Assembly: GCA_020635455.1 (NCBI GenBank)
Contig: JACJZT010000003.1
Span: 434,001 to 498,000 of the forward strand
DNA length: 64,000 nucleotides
Direction of reading: 5' to 3'
Source of the DNA: Flavobacteriales bacterium
Lineage (GTDB): Bacteria; Bacteroidota; Bacteroidia; NS11-12g; UBA9320
A model generated the notes under the pieces. That model made no database searches and was not told the DNA's origin. It worked only from the letters and a program-made list of their open reading frames with translations. Shown piece by piece: positions 34,509 through 43,156 of the stretch; positions within the stretch are counted from its first letter, which is position 1; every line of letters starts with the position of its first letter. Made by a program: the position numbers and the translations under genes.

Positions 34509-36089
34509 CTACCACTCCTCTTTTATCGAGTGTTCTCCTGACTTGTCGGTGTAAATCAAGCTTAATTTGTACTTATGTCCGCTTTTTACATTGATGATCG
34601 TTTCGGATTTCAAAACTCCATCCAATTCTCCTTCTTCAATGTAGGTATGTTTGCCAAACAAACCGCCTTTTTTGGTTACAACCAACTTTAGTTTATAGTT
34701 GATCTTATGCGACGAATACAGTACAAACTGATTTTTAAAGGGTTGTTGATAAAACTTTATGGCCAAAGTATCTCTTAGTATCTGAGAAGAACTTCTCAAA
34801 AGTTCTTTACTAAGCAATGCGGTTTGAATGGTGGTTTGATCATTGTGGAAGGTCGTGGAAGTCCATATCGGCCTTACAATACCTCTATGAGCTGCAATTC
34901 CGTTGTAATCACCAAAGAAAACCTCTTCACCTGCCGGAAAAAATGAATTGGGTGTAACTCTTTTATCCCTGAAGGTTTGACCGCCGTCAAAACTATACGA
35001 AACATATACATCCATCATAACATTTCCGGGAGAATTTCTTCGATCATAATATACAACGTACACACTTCCATCCGTTTGGTCTACTGCTATATGGGGCAAA
35101 AACTGGTCTCCTTCTGTTTTTGAATGAACCGTAATGTCTTTACTCCAGGTAGCGCCACCATTATCGGAGTACTTTAATTTCACTTCACCACCTGCAAGTT
35201 CATCGTATTCTCCCCAAATCAGATACAACCTGTTTCGGTATTTTCCCCGAGAATGGTCAGCAACCAAAAAAGGCAATCCATTGCTTCGGTATATCTTGTC
35301 GAAGTCAAGTGACCAGCCTTGTTGCTGTTTGGCGATCACTTTGTCCTTACCAAATGTGACGCCGCCATCGATAGATCGGTCGAAATAAATTTTACCGAAG
35401 GCCGACCAGCAAACGTAGATCTCACCATTGGCCCCTATGGCAGTAGTGGCACCTTCAAGGGTATTATCTCCATCCAAACAATCGCCGGTGGTGTCGCTGA
35501 TGGTCAGGGCTTCTTCAAAGCTTTCGGCTCCGTCGACGGATCTGGCAAATCTGATCCGGCTATGATCCGAGGTATCTTTGCTGTCGTACTTATCAAATTC
35601 AGTCCATGTCAGATAAATGTTATCTTTATAAAGTGTGCTGTGTTTATCCTTTGAGATCCAGTGTTTGTCCTGCTCTTTGTCGCCATTAAAACCTGCAAAA
35701 CATCCATTGTTAAATGTAACGCCGCCATCGCTGCTTTTCTGCACCACAATGCGGTCTATCCAGCTGGGATATTTTTTGGTTTTGGTAGCTGCCAGATGGC
35801 AAAAGTAGAAATTGCCGTATTCATCGCCATAAATAACCGGGTCGCCATAAACCCCATGACCGGAGTACAGTGATTTTATCTCCCAGGTTTTACCCGAATC
35901 TGAAGAATGATAATGATTCTTGATGTTGCTTCCGGCAACCATTATAGCAGGGTTAACATCGCTTATGTAAATGGAAGGTTCATTTGGTAAATACGTTTTA
36001 TCGTCAATGGTTACAACCCGATACTGGGCCTTAAGACCTAAAGTGCAAAAAAACACCAGTAAAGAGGATAAAACCCTGTTCATTCTCAT
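34509..36089 (-). CDS. Secreted sialidase-superfamily (BNR/Asp-box) protein
   Basis: About 526 residues with a signal peptide (VLSSLLVFFCTLGLKAQ). At least six Asp-box motifs (SxDxGxTW/F) recur: SSDSGKTWE, SSDGGVTFN, SVDGAESFE, SIDGGVTFG, SDNGGATWS, SFDGGQTFR, which define a six-bladed sialidase-like propeller. The catalytic arginine triad of true sialidases cannot be confirmed, and many such proteins are non-enzymatic. The C-terminal 110 residues are beta-rich without an evident T9SS sorting domain. Starts at 36089 or 36083 are equally good. It is divergent from the flavoprotein gene. Confidence 0.78.
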   Translation of the reverse strand: MRMNRVLSSLLVFFCTLGLKAQYRVVTIDDKTYLPNEPSIYISDVNPAIMVAGSNIKNHYHSSDSGKTWEIKSLYSGHGVYGDPVIYGDEYGNFYFCHLAATKTKKYPSWIDRIVVQKSSDGGVTFNNGCFAGFNGDKEQDKHWISKDKHSTLYKDNIYLTWTEFDKYDSKDTSDHSRIRFARSVDGAESFEEALTISDTTGDCLDGDNTLEGATTAIGANGEIYVCWSAFGKIYFDRSIDGGVTFGKDKVIAKQQQGWSLDFDKIYRSNGLPFLVADHSRGKYRNRLYLIWGEYDELAGGEVKLKYSDNGGATWSKDITVHSKTEGDQFLPHIAVDQTDGSVYVVYYDRRNSPGNVMMDVYVSYSFDGGQTFRDKRVTPNSFFPAGEEVFFGDYNGIAAHRGIVRPIWTSTTFHNDQTTIQTALLSKELLRSSSQILRDTLAIKFYQQPFKNQFVLYSSHKINYKLKLVVTKKGGLFGKHTYIEEGELDGVLKSETIINVKSGHKYKLSLIYTDKSGEHSIKEEW

Positions 36090-36093
36090 AGTG

Positions 36094-36101
36094 CAAAAGT
36101 A
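36094..36101 (-). promoter_or_regulatory. Probable -7 element TACTTTTG before the BNR protein gene
   Basis: Minus-strand TACTTTTG ends 4 nt before the ATG at 36089 (10 nt before the one at 36083). Confidence 0.5.
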
Positions 36102-36249
36102 TGCTTTCATACTAATTTTAGGTCCAATTGTATGGAAGAAAAAAGAATCAGACCTTAAATATTTTATAAGTGAAAACTCATTTTTTCAAAAAATCTGGTT
36201 AAAAATTAAATATTTTGAAACTAAAAATGTTGGTTTGCACTTCCAAAAA

Positions 36250-37650
36250 ATGACAAAACACTATAAGTATTTAATTATAGGATCAGGACCAACAGGTTTG
36301 GGTGCAGCCTACAGATTAAAGGAACTGGGGATAGAAGATTTTCATGTTCTTGAAAGTGAAAACTATATTGGCGGCCTGGCCACAAGCTTTGTTGACGATA
36401 AAGGATTTACCTGGGACATAGGAGGACATGTTCAGTTTTCGCATTATCAGTATTTTGATCAGCTAATGATCGAAGCACTTGGCGAAGATGGTTGGTTGAC
36501 CCACCAAAGGGAAAGCTGGGTTTGGATGAAGAACCGCTTCGTGCCATATCCTTTTCAAAACAACATACGATACCTTCCGGAAGAAAATATGTGGAATTGC
36601 CTGAAGGGTATAATTGAAATTTATCAAAACTCCGGAAATGTAAAGCCCGCCAATTTCAAGGAGTGGATATTGGCAACTTTTGGAAATGGCATTGCTGAAG
36701 AATTTATGTTGCCATACAACTTCAAGGTTTGGGCTTACCCACCTGAACAAATGGCTTATAACTGGATCGGAGAGAGGGTTGCCGTTACGGATCTTAAACG
36801 AGTTACCGAAAACATCCTTTTTAAAAAGGACGATTTGAGCTGGGGCCCGAACAATACCTTTCAGTTTCCAAAATATGGCGGAACAGGCAGTATCTGGAAA
36901 TCTGCAGGAGAAAAGCTTATTGGACTTTCGTATTTTTCATTAAACACCCGGGTAATTGAAATAGATGAAACAAAAAAAACAGTAAAAACCCATAAAGGTG
37001 AGGTATACTCTTACGACAAACTGATAAGCACCATGCCGATCGATCTTTTGTTTCAAATTTTAAAAGATCCTCCCGAGAAACTTAAAACGGCCGCCAGTTG
37101 TCTTAAACATTCTAAAACCAATATCGTGGGTATCGGACTTAAAGGGAAACCCAATCCTCAGCTTGCAACAAAATGCTGGATGTATTTTCCGGAAAGCAAC
37201 AGTCCGTATTATCGCGTAACATTATTTTCGAACTACAGTCCGAATAATGTACCGGATATAAATCAATACTGGAGTTTAATGGCCGAAACGAGTGAGTCCG
37301 AAGCCAAACCCGTAAATCATGAAACTCTGATTAAGGATACGATCAAGGCTTTGCGTGAAGACGGTTTGATACAAGACCGTGATGAAGTCGTGTCAGAATT
37401 TTTAACCAGTTTTGAATATGGATACCCTACCCCATCTGTAGACAGGGACGAACTGCTTAAACCATTGCATCCCTGGCTTGAACCGCAGGATATTTACAGC
37501 AGGGGCAGGTTTGGCGCGTGGAAATACGAAGTAAGTAATCAGGATCACAGCCTGATGCAAGGTGTTGAACTCATTAACCGGCTTGAATTAAAAATTCCGG
37601 AAACCACGCTTAATTTTCCCGGCACCGCCAATGCCATGTGGGGCAAATAA
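36250..37650 (+). CDS. FAD-dependent oxidoreductase, UDP-galactopyranose mutase/protoporphyrinogen-oxidase-like
   Basis: A 466-residue flavoprotein. The Rossmann FAD-binding motif IIGSGPTGLGAAYRLKEL stands at residues 8-25 with VLESENYIGG following (ribose-binding Glu), and DIGGHVQFSHY matches the second FAD contact of UDP-galactopyranose-mutase-like and amine-oxidase enzymes. YGYPTPSVDRDE and RFGAWKYEVSNQDHSLMQG-type C-terminal segments are conserved in Bacteroidota proteins of this group that accompany glycan genes. The enzyme may work on a nucleotide sugar or glycan precursor; chemistry is not settled by the sequence. The ATG at 36250 sits directly before the FAD motif; the longer in-frame extension overlaps the divergent gene and is rejected. 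Confidence 0.83.
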   Translation: MTKHYKYLIIGSGPTGLGAAYRLKELGIEDFHVLESENYIGGLATSFVDDKGFTWDIGGHVQFSHYQYFDQLMIEALGEDGWLTHQRESWVWMKNRFVPYPFQNNIRYLPEENMWNCLKGIIEIYQNSGNVKPANFKEWILATFGNGIAEEFMLPYNFKVWAYPPEQMAYNWIGERVAVTDLKRVTENILFKKDDLSWGPNNTFQFPKYGGTGSIWKSAGEKLIGLSYFSLNTRVIEIDETKKTVKTHKGEVYSYDKLISTMPIDLLFQILKDPPEKLKTAASCLKHSKTNIVGIGLKGKPNPQLATKCWMYFPESNSPYYRVTLFSNYSPNNVPDINQYWSLMAETSESEAKPVNHETLIKDTIKALREDGLIQDRDEVVSEFLTSFEYGYPTPSVDRDELLKPLHPWLEPQDIYSRGRFGAWKYEVSNQDHSLMQGVELINRLELKIPETTLNFPGTANAMWGK

Positions 37651-37668
37651 AAAATCAACAGAGCACTT

Positions 37669-39393
37669 TTAGTGCCTTATCATGATCTTACGGCTTAATC
37701 GGTTTCCTTCATTTTGCAGTTTCAGGATGTACAAACCGTTTTCAAAACCCGATACATCCAAACGATGGTCCTGGCCGGTTATTTTTTCAGATAAAACAAT
37801 TCTGCCTGCAAGATCAAGCATTTCAAGGTTTCCGGAAACAAATCTTCCTTCAACATCTATTTCCAAATAATTATCTGCAGGCTGAGGATGTACCTTAAGT
37901 CGTGTTATTCTACTCTTTTCAATTGCATTGACACCGGAAAGATATTTAGCATAAAAAATATTGTTTCCGATCGGGTAGGGTTCGGTTTGTAAATTTATCG
38001 AACCAAAACTTATGTCTTTGCTAAAAACACCTGTAACATAGGCGGAATTTGAACCATCTCCGGTTACCGCATAACAATCATGACCTTCGACCCCTGTGGC
38101 AATGTCAGAAGAAACAAGGTTTCCATCTGCATCGTATTTTGCCACAAATACATCCAGCAAACCTCCGTTTTTCAATAATTTAGCATTTGCCCCTTCACCC
38201 AAAGTTACGTCTTTGTCGGTTGCACCTCCGGTAGTCGGACTTCCAAAACGCCCTGCGATGAACACGCTGTTATCGGAATTGACCGATATACCCTCGCCTC
38301 TGGTATCGGGGGCAGGACCATGACTGTGTCGCACCCAAGTCACATCACCCATGGTATTCATTTTTATCAGCACCATTTCCCTTCCACCAATCAGATTGTC
38401 TTTTTTAAATTTAACACCACCGAAACTGAAAGAATCGGAAATGAACCAACCTGTAACATATAAAGTATTTAAACTACCAATGGCGATTCCGGCACCTGCA
38501 TCGCTTATGCTTTGCAACTGCGTATTTTTGAACCATTGTGCTGTACCCATGCTGTCGAAACCCGCCACAAATAACGAACCCTTGTTTAAAGCATCAAATG
38601 AAATAGCATCAAATGTATTTATATCTGAAACCGCTCCGGTCATGTAAAAATTCCCGGAAGCGTCTGTCGCTATCGAAACTTTCGGACTCAAGGGGTTTGT
38701 TTCACCTGCGGCTTTTGACCAAACAAAACTTCCATCCTGTAAAAACCGTGCAAGGATAAATTTAATGTCCCCACTTCCATCCAGATCGGTATTTCCAACT
38801 TTGACCTTCTTCTCAAGATCTCCAGCGATGATAACGTCGCGTTTACCTGCGGTAACTGCCAGACCCCTGCTTCTTCCGCCGGTACCGTTCAGAGCAATGT
38901 TCATCCATTCAAGCTTGCCATCTGGGCTAAATTTTGAAAGCATCATGGTGGCATTGTTGTTTGAACCAGATTTAAGGGTAGTATCTACCTGAACGCTGCC
39001 CATAAAGGTTCCAATGGTATAGATGTTTCCGCTTTCATCCAGGGCGATGTCAGAAATTTCTACGGATAAAGCGGAACTAAATTGCTTTAGCCAAACCAGA
39101 TCTCCCGAAGTATTGAATTTGGCAAGAAATCCGTCGGCAGTTGTGAAACCCGGAACAATTCCGGTCGAAACAAAAAGGTCGTTTCCAATTCGTATCGAAT
39201 CGTTAAAATTACCGGCAATATAAAGATCACCTGATTTACCAAGTTTAATGGAAGTGGTTTTGCTGATGTTGGACATAGAATTATTGCCCTTGAAACTTTT
39301 TGCCCATTCCCAGGATTGCCCGTTAACAATGGTTTGTAATAACATGGTACTAAATGCCACCAGTACCTTTAATAGTGTATTTTTTGCTTTCAT
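37669..39393 (-). CDS. SBBP-repeat T9SS type A sorting-domain protein
   Basis: A 574-residue secreted protein. After the signal peptide (VAFSTMLLQTIVNGQ) it consists of seven-bladed-propeller-like SBBP units with the pattern xLYIAGNFNDSIxxG, IYTIGTFMGSVQVD, FYMTGAVSDINTFD, LYVTGWFISDSFSFG, VFIAGRFGSPT, AYVTGVFSKDISFG, where each is preceded by a D/N-containing turn. The final 80 residues (VHPQPADNYLEIDVEG to SRKIMIRH) form a type A T9SS sorting domain with the usual LDLAGR and GLYILKL strands. A cell-surface or secreted location is expected; role unknown. It is convergent with the flavoprotein gene, only 18 nt apart. Confidence 0.87.
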   Translation of the reverse strand: MKAKNTLLKVLVAFSTMLLQTIVNGQSWEWAKSFKGNNSMSNISKTTSIKLGKSGDLYIAGNFNDSIRIGNDLFVSTGIVPGFTTADGFLAKFNTSGDLVWLKQFSSALSVEISDIALDESGNIYTIGTFMGSVQVDTTLKSGSNNNATMMLSKFSPDGKLEWMNIALNGTGGRSRGLAVTAGKRDVIIAGDLEKKVKVGNTDLDGSGDIKFILARFLQDGSFVWSKAAGETNPLSPKVSIATDASGNFYMTGAVSDINTFDAISFDALNKGSLFVAGFDSMGTAQWFKNTQLQSISDAGAGIAIGSLNTLYVTGWFISDSFSFGGVKFKKDNLIGGREMVLIKMNTMGDVTWVRHSHGPAPDTRGEGISVNSDNSVFIAGRFGSPTTGGATDKDVTLGEGANAKLLKNGGLLDVFVAKYDADGNLVSSDIATGVEGHDCYAVTGDGSNSAYVTGVFSKDISFGSINLQTEPYPIGNNIFYAKYLSGVNAIEKSRITRLKVHPQPADNYLEIDVEGRFVSGNLEMLDLAGRIVLSEKITGQDHRLDVSGFENGLYILKLQNEGNRLSRKIMIRH

Positions 39394-39473
39394 GATATAT
39401 AAAATTTCAAAATTGGAATTCAGAAAAATCCAACACGAATATATTTAACAAGAGTAAATAATGCAATAAGCTA

Positions 39474-40442
39474 TCAGAACCCGAACCCTATTCCCCAGTT
39501 GATGTATCCTTGGTTTAAGAAGGATGACTGAGGGCTTGGAGCCGATAGTCCGGGGCGGTATCCCAATTCAAAATGCTGGAAAAAACCAACCTTATTTGAA
39601 CCATAATCCACACTGATCCTACCACCGAACCTTTTTTTCTCTGCATCGGTAATGTTGTACTCCACAACCTTATCGTCATCATCTACCCAATAAGCCTTAT
39701 CACCCATTTTTAAAGTCAGACCAAGTAAAAATTCAAAATTTGCCTCTATGGATTTTTTAACCCTTCTGGTTTTTTTGCCGGTGGGTCCGGAAGTAAACAC
39801 ACCTTTATAATGGGTATATTGACCAAGATGGATGCCAAGCCCAAGGATCATATTCTTCTGATTTACATAGGCATTTCCCTTAAACCCAACGTCCTTACCC
39901 TGTCCGTCTTCGAGTTTAAGAACTCTTTTGCCTGAAGCACTGTCATCGATTTGCAAGCCGGTGTGATTCATTATGTTTAAAGATCCGGTAAGGGCAAAAA
40001 CATTACGGACCTTAGTTGTATAATTGGTGGAGTATTTTACGGTACCTTTAGATGTAGCTCCTCTACCAAGCTTGATCTTTGATTTCATTTCACCAATTTT
40101 GTCTTTAAAATGCAAAGATGCCCTCCCTTCGATGTGCAAATACGGATCAAGGGTGTTGAAAACTTCATCGTTGGTTGTAAAAACACCATTCCCTAATATT
40201 TTGGCCAGATCGTATGAAGCATTTGCGCTTACGGTCATAAATTTTCCAATTATGTATCGACCGTGTACCATGGAATAGATACCACCCCCCGAACGGTTTT
40301 GAATGTCTACACCGGCGAGACAAATTCCTACATTCCAGGTGTTTAATTTAGGATCATCGTAAAGAGTGTTGATGCTTACGTTCTGAGCTTGGGTAAAAAT
40401 TGACAGGCAAAATACGGATAAAAATAAAAGTCTGTTTTTCAT
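39474..40442 (-). CDS. Putative outer-membrane beta-barrel protein of unknown function
   Basis: A 322-residue exported protein (signal peptide FLSVFCLSIFTQAQ). Alternating hydrophobic/polar stretches (GRYIIGKFMTVSANASYDLA, NMILGLGIHLGQYTHYKG, FFQHFELGYRPGLS) and the C-terminal aromatic GIGFGF suggest a beta-barrel in the outer membrane. No named family is recognised. It lies upstream of the SBBP protein gene on the same strand with an 80-nt gap, so they may be co-expressed. Confidence 0.65.
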   Translation of the reverse strand: MKNRLLFLSVFCLSIFTQAQNVSINTLYDDPKLNTWNVGICLAGVDIQNRSGGGIYSMVHGRYIIGKFMTVSANASYDLAKILGNGVFTTNDEVFNTLDPYLHIEGRASLHFKDKIGEMKSKIKLGRGATSKGTVKYSTNYTTKVRNVFALTGSLNIMNHTGLQIDDSASGKRVLKLEDGQGKDVGFKGNAYVNQKNMILGLGIHLGQYTHYKGVFTSGPTGKKTRRVKKSIEANFEFLLGLTLKMGDKAYWVDDDDKVVEYNITDAEKKRFGGRISVDYGSNKVGFFQHFELGYRPGLSAPSPQSSFLNQGYINWGIGFGF

Positions 40443-40616
40443 AAAATTGGGCTTAATGAATGCAAAATAATGGTTTTATACCTAAAATAATTCACATTTG
40501 AAATCAGGTGCCATCGTATTCTCTATTTAATCAAGTACTTATCAGTACCAATTCGGGTGCTTCAGTTTTCATTGAATGAGAAATAAATTTAAATTTCTAA
40601 TTATTTTTGAACACCC

Positions 40617-43034
40617 ATGTCGAAAAAGAAGAATCAGAAAAAGGAAGCCTTTGTAAATCAACAGAAAACAGTTGCGAAAGGACTAAAATTACCTATAGGA
40701 CAAAGGATAAAAAATTATTTCAACCAGAGAATTGAATTCTTTATTCTTGAACCAATTCAGTCGTTGAAAGACCATGAAGAAAGCAAAAACTGGTGGAATG
40801 GTCAACATCCATTTTACCGACTGATCTTTGCGACATTGGTCTTTTTGGCCTTTGTGTTTATACCCTATCTGAGTTTTGATTATGGAATAACCTGGGATGA
40901 GTATGAAGATATCGGATATTTCAATGAAGTGCTGGCATATTTCACCTCCTTTGGCGAAGACAAAAGATGTTTGGACATTGAAGGAGTTTTGCCGGATCAT
41001 GAAGTTAAAAAATCATTGATACCTCACCTGGTGAATTATGGTCCACTGGTAAACCTAAGCAGTGCCTTTGCCTATAAGTTCATTTCACCTTTCGGACTAT
41101 ATGAAACACGCCATCTGGTGGTATCACTGTTTACCTGCATCGGATTGCTTTTTACAGGATTGCTAGCCAAAAGAATGGGTAATTGGCAAACAGCGGTTCT
41201 TGCAACATTCATGATGATACTTACGCCAACCATATTCGGCCATGGAATGAACAACCAGAAAGACATTCCATTTCTGGCGTTCTATGTGGTATCGGTCTAT
41301 TATATCGTAAAGTTTTTGGAAGAAATGCCGAATCCGGGCAGAGGTACATGGATTAAACTCGGTATCAGCATGGGTTTATTGATGAGCATTAGGGTTGGGG
41401 GACTTTTGGTCTTTGCTTATTTACTCTTGTTCGCAGGTATTCAGTTTTTGTGGAAAGTAAGGCAAAAGGAACATGAATTTAATTTAAGTTCGATTTTCTA
41501 TTACCTAAAAAAACTATATAAACCTTTATTGCTGGCTTATGGCGTGGGAATAATCTTCTGGCCGGCAGCACTTCAGGACCCGCTGCATCACCCTTTTGAA
41601 GCTTTGAAGAACTTTGAAAAATTCAGCCTTGTGCACATTTATGAAATTTTTGAGGGCAAGAAATATTACATGAAGGACTTTCCCTGGTATTACGAGCCAA
41701 AAAGCATGTTGATAACCATTCCGGTATTTGTTTTATTAGGATATGCTTTAACGCTTATACATACTGCTTTCAAGTTTAAGCAAGTAAAGGTCTGGCATGT
41801 GGTTTTACTGATCTTTGTTTCGGCATTTCCAATATTTTACGTGATCTATAAGAAATCAGCCTTATACAGCAGTTGGAGACACCTTTTGTTCATTTATCCT
41901 TCGGTTGTGGTGATGGCAGCTATCGGATGGCAAAACGCAATAAACTTCCTGAAAAATAAAAATCTAAGATGGGTACCCTTCATTCTATTTTGTGCACTTA
42001 CCATCAAGGTAGGGGCATGGATGGTTAAAAATCACCCTTATCAATACGTTTATTACAACGAACTGGTTGGAGGCGTAAATGGTGCCTATGGCAATTACGA
42101 GACCGATTACTGGTGTCAAAGTCCAAGGGCAGCCATGGAATGGTTGCTTGAAAATGAGAACCTTAAAAACACCAATAAAAGAATTTACGTTGGAAGCAAT
42201 AATGAAAGCCATAGCATGAGTTATTATGCTGAAAAGGAAACCGATAGCATTACCATTGTATGGACCCGTGATTTTGAATGGGATGAAAAATACTGGGAAT
42301 ATGGAATTTTCACTTCCAGGACCCTTGCAAAATTGCAAATGAAAAATGGCTATTTCCCGCTAAAAGGGACCATTCACAAGATCATGGTCGACGATGTGCC
42401 GCTGGCTGTTGTTGTAAAAAGAGAAAATTACGATTTTTATGAAGCCTTTAAACTCAAGAATAAAAATCAACTTGATTCGTCGATAATCCTCTTTAAAAAA
42501 GCTGCGGCATATGACCCCTTAAATGAAGGACCTCACAGGGAAATGGGTTACATCCATCTGGTAAGAGGGGAATACGAAGCCGCAAAAAAGAGTTTGTATA
42601 AAGCCATTGAACTATGCCCTGAAAATTATTACGCCTTTACCTTCCTGGGTTACCTTTATCAACAAACCAAGCAAATCGATTCGGCAGAACACTGTTTTAC
42701 CAAGGCAGTTGAGTACAAGGAAAACATGAGTAATGCCTGGGAAGGGCTTGGAAACATATCTCTTGACAAGAACGACGCTTACAAAGCCAAGGAACAATTT
42801 ACAAAATCGATGTCTTACGGAAATCAGGGAGTGAATTTGTTTTACAATTTAGGCAGGACCTATGAAATGCTCAATTATCCGGATTCCGCACTTATGTATT
42901 ACAATTATTGTACACAATTAAATGCAAATTTCCCTTACTCTTATAAAGCTATGGGAGAAATTTTCAAACGCCAGGGAGACCTGCAGCGGGCGGAACAATA
43001 TCTGTCGAAATCGCGTTCTTTAGGTTTACCGTAA
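40617..43034 (+). CDS. GT-C-type membrane glycosyltransferase with C-terminal TPR domain
   Basis: An 805-residue protein. A basic cytosolic start is followed by about ten or more helices in residues 70-460. The first periplasmic loop holds DYGITWDEYEDIG, the acidic catalytic motif position of PMT/GT39- and ArnT-like GT-C enzymes, and NNQKDIPFLAFY and SSWRHLLFIYP are further family-type segments. From about residue 590 to the end four to six TPR-like repeats follow (YDPLNEGPHREMGYIHLVRG, LCPENYYAFTFLGYLYQQT, AWEGLGNISLDKNDAY). Such enzymes move a lipid-linked sugar onto proteins or lipids outside the membrane. Acceptor is unknown; the next genes are T9SS adhesins, so glycosylation of surface proteins is a fair guess only. 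Confidence 0.83.
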   Translation: MSKKKNQKKEAFVNQQKTVAKGLKLPIGQRIKNYFNQRIEFFILEPIQSLKDHEESKNWWNGQHPFYRLIFATLVFLAFVFIPYLSFDYGITWDEYEDIGYFNEVLAYFTSFGEDKRCLDIEGVLPDHEVKKSLIPHLVNYGPLVNLSSAFAYKFISPFGLYETRHLVVSLFTCIGLLFTGLLAKRMGNWQTAVLATFMMILTPTIFGHGMNNQKDIPFLAFYVVSVYYIVKFLEEMPNPGRGTWIKLGISMGLLMSIRVGGLLVFAYLLLFAGIQFLWKVRQKEHEFNLSSIFYYLKKLYKPLLLAYGVGIIFWPAALQDPLHHPFEALKNFEKFSLVHIYEIFEGKKYYMKDFPWYYEPKSMLITIPVFVLLGYALTLIHTAFKFKQVKVWHVVLLIFVSAFPIFYVIYKKSALYSSWRHLLFIYPSVVVMAAIGWQNAINFLKNKNLRWVPFILFCALTIKVGAWMVKNHPYQYVYYNELVGGVNGAYGNYETDYWCQSPRAAMEWLLENENLKNTNKRIYVGSNNESHSMSYYAEKETDSITIVWTRDFEWDEKYWEYGIFTSRTLAKLQMKNGYFPLKGTIHKIMVDDVPLAVVVKRENYDFYEAFKLKNKNQLDSSIILFKKAAAYDPLNEGPHREMGYIHLVRGEYEAAKKSLYKAIELCPENYYAFTFLGYLYQQTKQIDSAEHCFTKAVEYKENMSNAWEGLGNISLDKNDAYKAKEQFTKSMSYGNQGVNLFYNLGRTYEMLNYPDSALMYYNYCTQLNANFPYSYKAMGEIFKRQGDLQRAEQYLSKSRSLGLP

Positions 43035-43156
43035 TTCATGGTATTGTATTTTAATTGTTATCATTTTTATGGTAAAAAGAAATCCTTTGGATAATTAACT
43101 TATTCTTTTTTACTTTACTGAAACTTTTCATTGAAAAGTTGCGTCATTATTTAAGT

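Noticed and set aside
35160..35185. CACCTGCAAG match in the BNR gene as a REP copy
   Set aside because: Only the left half matches, no palindrome follows, and it is inside a conserved coding region.
35971..36249. N-terminal extension of the flavoprotein gene
   Set aside because: It overlaps the divergent BNR gene and its promoter, and the FAD motif begins right after the ATG at 36250.
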